From NCBI GenBank assembly GCA_013399855.1, contig VXAY01005595.1, positions 229,054 to 293,053 of the forward strand: a stretch of DNA of 64,000 nt, given 5' to 3'. The notes below the pieces were generated by a model. The model did no database searches and was not told the DNA's origin. It saw only the letters and a program-made list of their open reading frames with translations. Shown here one piece after another: positions 14,191-64,000 of this stretch (positions are counted from its first letter, which is position 1; every line of letters starts with the position of its first letter). The translations under genes and the position numbers were made by a program. This DNA is from Oxyruncus cristatus. Lineage: Eukaryota; Chordata; Aves; Passeriformes; Cotingidae.

Positions 14191-16406
14191 TTTGCCAAAA
14201 ATGAGTAATGGAGTTCTAAATACTGATTACAGTTCACAAATCTACCTTAGATTGTGTGATTGCACTTGAAATTGTACTCCATGTTCAGCTCACAGCAGTA
14301 TTTTTATCCAAATAATTTATTACGAAACATAAAGGTAAAATACACACAAGCAAAACTATATGTAGTATAAACATTCAACATTTTTCTATGTTTTTTTTAA
14401 CTGCACTTTTACTGCTGCAGTTACAGCTGCGTTTATGTGTGTATTTGTTTTTCAGGGAAGTATTCAAGGAACAAGAAGTGTTTGGTTTGTTTAACATTAG
14501 TGAGCATTCTGTAAGTAGAAATAGATGAGAATGTGGTAGGCACTGTTAAATTGGTTGTGCATTACTTCAAAGTCTTGATATATGCTCGGGAAGGAACGTG
14601 GAGAACTACCTTTCTTTAAGAAACTGGAATTCAGAACATTTCACAACTCTGTCTCATCTGAACTCCTGTAGCAGGAGAACAGAACTTTCCAAATTCCTTA
14701 TTTAAACTGAGAAAACATCGACACTGGATCGAAAAGCATCTACTGACAGAAAATCTTGTGTTTCACTAGAATACATTGGCCTGAGTGAGTGTTTTGGCAA
14801 ACCAGAGTAAGAAAAGCTGCTTTTTAACATACTGGAACAGGGGCAGAAAAGCTTCCAGCTCATAACACACATACCCCGAGATTACGTATCACATACACAA
14901 AGAGAAACCAGACAGGGTCTCTTCTAAAATCACACACCTGAGTTTCTGAATTCAGCAAATCGTTGAAAATTGTCAGACTATAACTGGGAAGCCTTTCTTT
15001 GCCATGAAAAATAGTGCACTTTCCTCAGAAAACACTACTTTTTGCTGTTGCTCATTAGACCTATGTTATATGTTGGAGTAGTAATTTCAAAAGCATGTCT
15101 TTTACAGATTGCTCCATGGTGAAAAAACAGCTCCACCTGCTAACATTTGAGTGCCACAAGTACAGAAATACATTAAATTGAGCATCATTCTATTCTTTAG
15201 TCTTTTTATAAACTCAACAGTTTCTTAAGAGTTTGTATAGCTGCTACCGTCATTTTTTTTTTAAGATAAACAACATCAAATTTAGACTTTAGTACCAGCA
15301 TACTGAATCAGCACATTACTACTGTCATCACAAGTGTTTAAAAATGTCTTTCAGAGTAGTTGTAAGATGTATTTGTTAACACTGTCAGTCTAAAACAGAG
15401 TTTCATACTTAGTTTACATTGAGTCTAATTCTTCTAGCTCTTCACCAAAGAAAAAAGGGCATGAAAAGACTAAAGGGTAATCTTAAACAAGTGATTCTGC
15501 TACTGAATCTCCATTTTCTTTAGACATATCTTGAGCCCAAATTTCATGTTAAACATGAATTAGATTTTAAAGCCTTGTTCTGGGACATAACTTAAAACAA
15601 AGGTGTGAGTCTCGAAAACTTCCCTGTGCATTAATTGCAAATATCCATTAAAAATTATTATGAAGATGTCGTGCTTTAGAACACCTTGGAGCTGCACCCT
15701 CTAAGAGACAGAAGAATTTACATCAATTAAGAAACCAGACTGGAGTACTAAAAATACAGCGATCTGTTCTATGAGAATGGAATATTAAATATTTCAAGCA
15801 TTACCCCATTTACCTCCTAAAATTTGCCAATATAAACACTTACCCTCAAGTTCTTCACAGACTGATCATTTAGTACCACCATTCTTTAATGTGCTTTAGT
15901 AACAATTCCTTCAAAGCCCCAGGGGAGTGTGGTACAACCTAGCAGAAAGGGTTATTAGTCTACACGTGAGGGAGTCCAGTAATATCAACGTGAAATTACG
16001 TCTTTGCAACAGAGAATTATTCACTGCTAACAGTATGCTCAGCACAGGACCAGACAACCGAAATACTGTATCCACTTTCAGCATTGTAGTAAAAAAGTTT
16101 CCAATGATAACTGGCAGCTTCTCAAGAGCATAGTAAAAATACGATAACTGAAATTAAATCAAGCATATAAGAGAATTAAAAGGAAAGGTTGAAATGTAGA
16201 CCTTTGACAAAGAAAACAGAGGGTCAGTTTTAAATTACTGTGGAATTGTTGGCAAATATGTATCAGTTATTTATTGCAAATGAAGCAATCAACTTCCCCA
16301 AATGCAAAAATTTTAAATGGTAGAGACACACATACTGTATATGCTTGGAGCAAACTTATTTTTGAAGTCAGGAGCATCCTACAATGAAGTCATCTAACTT
16401 CTAACT

Positions 16407-16515
16407 AAAAAAACCAAAACAACCCCCCAAAAACAAAAACAACAACAACAAAACAAACAACCCCCCCAAAAGAAAACAAAACCAAAAAAAACCCAAAGAA
16501 ACAAAAAACCACACC
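16407..16515. repeat. A/C-rich low-complexity tract
   Basis: A stretch of about 110 bases made almost only of A and C on the plus strand, with C runs up to seven and interspersed CAA units. It is probably a decayed poly(A)-type or simple repeat. Confidence 0.75.
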
Positions 16516-18289
16516 CGAGTATATACATGAACCAAACATCTTCAGTCATCCCTGAACACTCTAAATTTAAAATCCCATTTGAAAAAGACATTCAAGGGAA
16601 AAGTTAAAATATTTAGAATCAAACAGAATAGCCGTTCTTACCTTAATAACAGTGCAAAGTTTTTTTGAAGCTTATATAAGCGATCGGTAACTTCAAAAGC
16701 ATTTTCAGTCATTTGATGGGTTGAAAACAGATCAGAAATTAGGGTGCAACTGGCTTGGCACAGCCACAACCTCCAGATTCTCACATTCAACCACACACTA
16801 ATACCAACCCCATCCTACAGGGTCACTCTGGGAATAAGCCAGAACATTGTTTGCAATATTTGCAGATTATAGACTGTTCATGTACAAATACAACTATCAG
16901 CCATCTGAAGAAATTAATATAAGCATAAGGAAATCTAATTTTTCACACTTTGGCTGAATGTTTTCAATATTGCATTTATGAATAATGTGTTCCATATGAG
17001 TTTGTGTTGAGTTCGGACTGACTTGTGATCTGCTATAGTGCTCATGGAAGCACATGGCTGCCAACAATTATTCTGCTGGAAAAGGAGTATTTTTAAAAAA
17101 GAGTTTCCTGTGTGACTATTAAAGCAAATAGGACATCCTAATTATGAATATATTGCCCCTATAAACCTCAGTCTAACCCACCATCTATTGCTCCCCATGC
17201 AATGAACATGTGGCAATATTTCTGTAAAGCACACATGGAGCGTTACTTTAGTGTAAGTTTAATGCTTCAACAGTGCAATACAGACAAGCAAATGTTTATT
17301 CATTTACTAAATGTACTGTGGAGTAACTTGAGGAATCTTCTTCAATGTACACATCTGCTCAGCTGGCAATAGTCTAAACACTTCAGAAGCCAAGAACTTT
17401 TGATTATCAGGAGTCTTCTTGCGTATGCTCTGACACTGAACTGCAGAGGACATTTTTGTCTGCATTACGTTTACCAGGATTTTAAGAGAGAGAACACATC
17501 CAGGGTACCAGACATTTTCTGGGCACCATGACAGAACTCAAAGGTCTAAAGAAAGAAAGAATTACATTTACTTTTTCCCACAGTCACCAGAAGTTTTAGC
17601 TTTCTATCTCTCTCTCGTTTTTACCACTGGATCAATAGTTAAATTTAGTCCTCCATCTGAATCATCTGAAGCTTTTAGCTTCAAATCACAAGCTCAAAAT
17701 TGAGAGCATGACAGGCTGTTGCACCCCCAGCAATCTCAATTTTACATGGGATTAATCCATTCTCTCTTACCTGTGCCCATTCAAAACCATGCTTTAGGTT
17801 CACACTCTGCCCTTAGCCTACTCTACAAAATTACCTTTATCTATTTGTCTACCAGCAGCTTCCAATACCCTGTGCTGTAATCCTGTGCATTCTGACACGA
17901 GTTAACACTTCTCACCCATAAATGCTTGAGATGAAAATGATTACTTCAAGTACAGTTTTAACATGCTTTCTGATGCGAGCAACGAAGCTCTCCATCACCA
18001 CAGATAAATTAGCACTGTCAAGTGTAAGTTCCAGCCAAATAAGCCCATTCTCATTTCTCTGCCAGGGCAGGGTGCCAGCTCACCTACCTCAGTTGCTGCT
18101 GAGCCAGACCTCCCTCATGTTTCTCCACACCATTTCTTCAGATACTCACATGTTCAGGCCCCCACTCGTTTTCTCAACATCACCGACAAAATTCCCTCAG
18201 TTTCTCACGCAAATTCCTCACTTCCTTCAACCCCTACTTCCAGCACTTCTATATATTGTTGCTTGTTGGTTCCTACACCCTCCTCAGTG

Positions 18290-18620
18290 TCCCCCTCCTC
18301 AGCTCTGTCCCCTCAGAGCCTGCGGTGGCCTCACCCCAAGCAGCGACAGCCCGCGCTGGCCACTGCCCGCCACAGCAAAGCCCCTGGTGGGCTGCTGAAG
18401 AAAATGTTCCACAGCGCGACTTGTCGGCAAGGTAATGTTTTTTTAAAGGCTGCTTTACACCATCGGGAGGCACAAGAAAGAACCCTCAGGGCGGTGAAGC
18501 GCCCGGCCCCTCACGGCTGGCAGGGACGGGAGGAGGGGACGGGCGGCGCCGCCACCGCCGGGCCCTGAGGGAGCGGGGTGGGGCAGCACCGCAGGGAGAG
18601 AGGCGCTGGGACACAGCCCT
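18290..18620. promoter_or_regulatory. Small intergenic CpG-rich patch with a G-quadruplex motif
   Basis: The composition changes abruptly to GC-rich with many CpGs (for example around 18340-18420 and 18490-18600). Four G runs with short loops at 18523-18543 (GGG, GGG, GGGG, GGG; loops of 2, 4 and 2) satisfy the usual G-quadruplex pattern on the plus strand. An open frame through it (18263-18568) is Pro/Ala/Arg-rich and unrecognised. It may be a small CpG island, promoter or enhancer about 2.6 kb beyond the PARN poly(A) signal. Confidence 0.45.
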
Positions 18621-18628
18621 CAGGGATT

Positions 18629-18699
18629 CCTGGGGTGTCCTGGAGTTCTATTCGACGATCCTTGTGGGTCCAGCTCAGGATGTTCTGTGATTCCGTGAC
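18629..18699 (+). mobile_element. CR1 LINE 3' end fragment
   Basis: The sequence follows the CR1 3' terminus: GGTGTCCTGGAGTT, then CGACGATCCTTGTGGGTCCAGCTCAGG-type text, ending in two degenerate copies of the terminal 8-base unit (GTTCTGTG, ATTCCGTG). Only about 70 bases remain, so it is an old, 5'-truncated copy. Recognised from the known CR1 tail, not by alignment. Confidence 0.75.
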
Positions 18700-21139
18700 C
18701 TCTGAAGTCAGTAACAGCACACAAACCGCCAGGGAGCAGGAACCCAGGAATCCCCAGAGCCATCACAACTAGCGATGACAGCTCTGCTTTTCAGAAACAA
18801 ATTCTAGGCACATATTTTAAACACACATTATGAAACAAATGTGGATCTAATTTAAGAAGCTACATTCTTTCCCTTCTAGAATTAATGATTTCACTTCCAA
18901 GTGCAGGGAAGCAACCCAAACCCCACAGAATAAGGGGGTTTGATGTGGTATCAGTGGGGCCAGTCCCTGCTTAGGACACCACCTCTGACACACTGACACT
19001 TGTCCACCCAAATTCAGTATCAAAAATAGCATAGCCCCGCAGCCAGCACCTTTTAGTAGCTTACCCAGGTGCTCACTGGTAAAATCAAGCACACATAAGG
19101 ACTAGGAAAGGGAAGAGCACTATTGTCTTCAGAGGATTTAATTACAGATGGAGATAAGTAACATCCAGCTCTCCAAAACGAGAATTGAGGAGGGGAGGAG
19201 GGTAGAAGTAGTGGGTATATCTATCAACCTTCATAGTTTACAGAAGTATGTACATGGCCTAATTTGAAGCAACAAGTTTTTAAGGGACTGTATTGTAATG
19301 CAATTCAGACTTGTATTTTCCCTGCAGGTATCTAAGTGTTGCTTTTCACAAATGAAGAAGATCCTAATGGCCTTGGGGTAAAGACTCCAGGTGGATTCTC
19401 TGTGACAGCGTGGGCCTCTGTCTCTTGAGCAGAGACTCCCTTGCCTCTTAACCTGTACTTCTGACAACCCCTTTAAATGCTTTTGTATCCTTTTGTCATC
19501 ATGGCTCTAAGCTCCATTCCAAATCCCATGATGCCAGTTCTTTTGGATATATAGTTAAAAACACCCCCCAACATTTGCACAGAATACCATATAAATTACC
19601 TGAATCATCTCCATAAGTACTTTATACAACTTCTATTAAGTGTTGCATACATTATGAGAACTAAATTTGCATTTGGTTTGAATACTCAAGATGAAAGTGA
19701 TTTAAGTATTTAGTCCTAAGGTCATGAGTCTTGGGGAAGAAAAGTCTCTGGATCCTTGAAAGCACAAGAGTTCAGTTACTACTTTTCCCCTGCATCACTA
19801 ATACAGTCTTCTTTCCCACAATTTAGTGTGAGAATGTGATGATATGGCTGCTATAAAAACCACCAAATTAATTATACAACTTCTGGGAGTATTCCAAGGT
19901 TAGAAATACAACATCTCACATTTAACGTTTCAATTATTTTCCCCTTTGCAATGCAAGTTCACGATCATTTGAAACCCCATGAATTTTGGCATACCTTTAA
20001 ACAGGCTATTGCATTGTTTAAATGACGGTGGCTTCCACTCTAATGTAAATATAATCTCATGAAGCCTTCTTGATAATCCACTCTTCCACAGCAATGGTTT
20101 TGTTTGATGATTTGTAGAACTCCCTTCTTTTGTTTTCATCTCTCCAAGGGAAACACACAGCAATTTAAAACTTATGACATTAAGCTTGCTTTTCTTTCTT
20201 ACATTTCACAAATATCTTGAAAGTAGTCCACGGACCAAGAGGGTCTGCTAATCACAGGCTGTCAAAAAATTGTTATAGTATGAAGAAGAAGAAGAAAAAA
20301 AAAGATTTCACTAAAAACATTTCAGAAGCTAATAAATAAAAACAAACGAGTTCCTAAGAAAATGTCTTTAATTTTCATTTTATGGAAATACATACTTTGT
20401 TTTTATTTCCATGATACAAAAAAGTTAAATATCAAACATTTTCTGAAATCTACCAATGCAGGTCCTTTTTTAAACAAATAAAGGGCTGGTGCAGTTAGCA
20501 GGTTTATCACAGGTACCAAAAAACATTTTTACAAAAGCCCCACAAGCTGGGGAAGAAGAAGGGAGGGAAGAAACAAATCAGAATTTAAAGGTGAAAACAG
20601 CAACAGATGTGAAAACAAAGAAAAATTACCTCCCACCAGGAAATGAATGTTTGAGAAACTTTTAAGTTACAGTTTTTTGAAAGGGTAAGGTATGTGTAAA
20701 GCTGGTATTTAGATGAATACCATCTGCACAGGGGGTGGGGGTAGAGAACAGAAATTCAAAGGATATTTCCAGATAAAGTAAGTGGTAGAAAGCAATATGT
20801 CAAACTGCAGCTCTACCTGTTTCCAGAACGCTGACAGCAAACTGATAGTGCCTGAAAAAATAGCTAAATATGAGGAGATTCGTGGTAACTCCCCCCAAGC
20901 ACAGGAAACAGCCTAGCACGGAATCATGGAGTGCCAGTTGTTTTTGGACAGTTCAGAGCCAGCATGCCAAAGGAGGTGACCAAAACACATTTAGTCTTGC
21001 TTCTTAAATCTAACAGCGGTTACGACAGCAAGGATTTCACATGATCAACAACGAGTCATATACTGGTAAATATACACACGAGCAAAACTGACAGTGATTG
21101 TTTAATAAACAGTTTAAAATAATTAAACTGATTTTCAGG
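18700..21139. other. Intergenic DNA just beyond the PARN 3' end
   Basis: AT-rich sequence with short homopolymers and no supported gene. It may include an extended PARN 3' UTR if a distal poly(A) site is used. Confidence 0.5.
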
Positions 21140-21247
21140 ACACAGACTGCTTTGTTAACACCACTTTATTTAAATAAAGTATGGCTTCCAAGAGGTGTAG
21201 TCTCTCAACTGCTTTCAATCAATTCCACTTGTTAAGGCAGTTGTTTC
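21140..21247 (-). other. PARN: PARN 3' untranslated region (shortest likely form)
   Basis: Downstream of the PARN stop the minus strand reaches an AATAAA hexamer after about 78 bases, so a short 3' UTR ending near 21140-21150 is expected. Longer forms are possible: other minus-strand AATAAA copies exist further on, for example at 20407-20402. The exact end cannot be fixed from sequence alone. Confidence 0.5.
21165..21170 (-). terminator. Candidate poly(A) signal of PARN (AATAAA on minus strand)
   Basis: A canonical AATAAA lies 78 bases after the stop, and a GT-rich stretch (GTCTGTGTCC on the minus strand, about 21150-21141) follows at a suitable distance. The hexamer sits inside an 18-base perfect palindrome, ACTTTATTTAAATAAAGT (21163-21180), so the plus strand also carries AATAAA at 21173-21178. 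Confidence 0.6.
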
Positions 21248-63702
<42,455 letters not shown>

Positions 63703-64000
63703 CTGCAAGAAAAGAACGAGACTTCATATTTGGCAAAAGCAGCTGTGGCATAAAAGATCAATTTGGTTATCCTCACACTTTTTAAGAAATTATACAAACT
63801 CCAAAGTCAAGAGCAACAAAGTTTGTGACCATAAACAAAAATTTGGGCAATGCTACTTTTGTTATTTATTTTGAACTTCCATAGAACAATAAATATCCTA
63901 AGGGATGGAGATGAAAGAATGAACTATGTGGAGAGAGGAAACTAAAGAAAGCAGAATGTTCATGGAACTAATCCGAGACCAGAAAAATGCTGGCAATAGC
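63703..64000 (-). other. PARN: PARN intron running off the right edge
   Basis: No further PARN exon is visible. The missing N-terminal coding sequence (residues 1-109, with Asp28 and Glu30) must lie beyond the window. Confidence 0.8.

Larger units (their letters stand above)
1..18290. other. Intergenic DNA downstream of PARN, no gene found
   Basis: AT-rich, CpG-poor sequence. The open frames here (the longest is 173 codons at 4249-4770) show no recognisable domain, no consistent splice signals and no protein-like composition, so I treat them as chance. It holds low-complexity tracts, a hairpin and two stretches that look like candidate conserved non-coding DNA (about 6400-7560 and 13990-14190), listed separately. 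Confidence 0.7.

Noticed and set aside
20920..20960. Text resembling a CR1 tail (GGAATCATGGAGTG)
   Set aside because: Too short and without the adjoining conserved GGTTGGAAGGGACC-type segment.

Overview
The window is vertebrate nuclear DNA, most likely from a bird. The coding sequence is split into short GT-AG exons, introns are only moderately long, interspersed repeats are sparse, and the clearest transposon traces are worn CR1 LINE pieces, the typical avian/reptilian LINE. Two GC-rich, CpG-dense patches stand out from an AT-rich background. There is no sign of bacterial or phage organisation, so nearly all open frames here are chance frames.

One gene is recognisable: PARN, poly(A)-specific ribonuclease, on the minus strand. 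Nineteen consecutive coding exons lie between 63702 and 21248. They encode residues 110 to the stop (about 529 residues of an expected ~638). All splice phases join without a break, and residue numbering falls exactly on the known human positions Asp292, His377, Asp382, Trp456 and Trp475. The first exons, with catalytic Asp28 and Glu30, lie beyond the right edge. From right to left the exons encode the first part of the nuclease domain, the inserted R3H domain, the second part of the nuclease domain, the cap-binding RRM, and a basic/acidic C-terminal tail. The two largest introns (29184-38709 and 22562-28993) hold a CR1 fragment, microsatellites and A/C-rich low-complexity tracts. Intron 38785-44049 holds a small CpG-dense patch with a strong CTCF-like motif and a perfect NF-kB-type decamer.

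From 1 to about 21140 the window is intergenic sequence downstream of PARN. I found no supported exon or RNA gene there. It contains low-complexity tracts, a hairpin, a possible conserved non-coding element near 14 kb, a CpG/G-quadruplex patch at 18.3-18.6 kb, and a CR1 3' end just beside it.

I did not find a new biological system. The observations most worth checking are the apparent loss of the MK2 recognition arginine beside Ser557 of PARN, the tandem splice acceptors of the penultimate coding exon, the intronic CTCF/kB CpG patch, and the palindromic poly(A) signal at the PARN 3' end. Comparisons with human PARN rest on recalled sequence, not on a database search.
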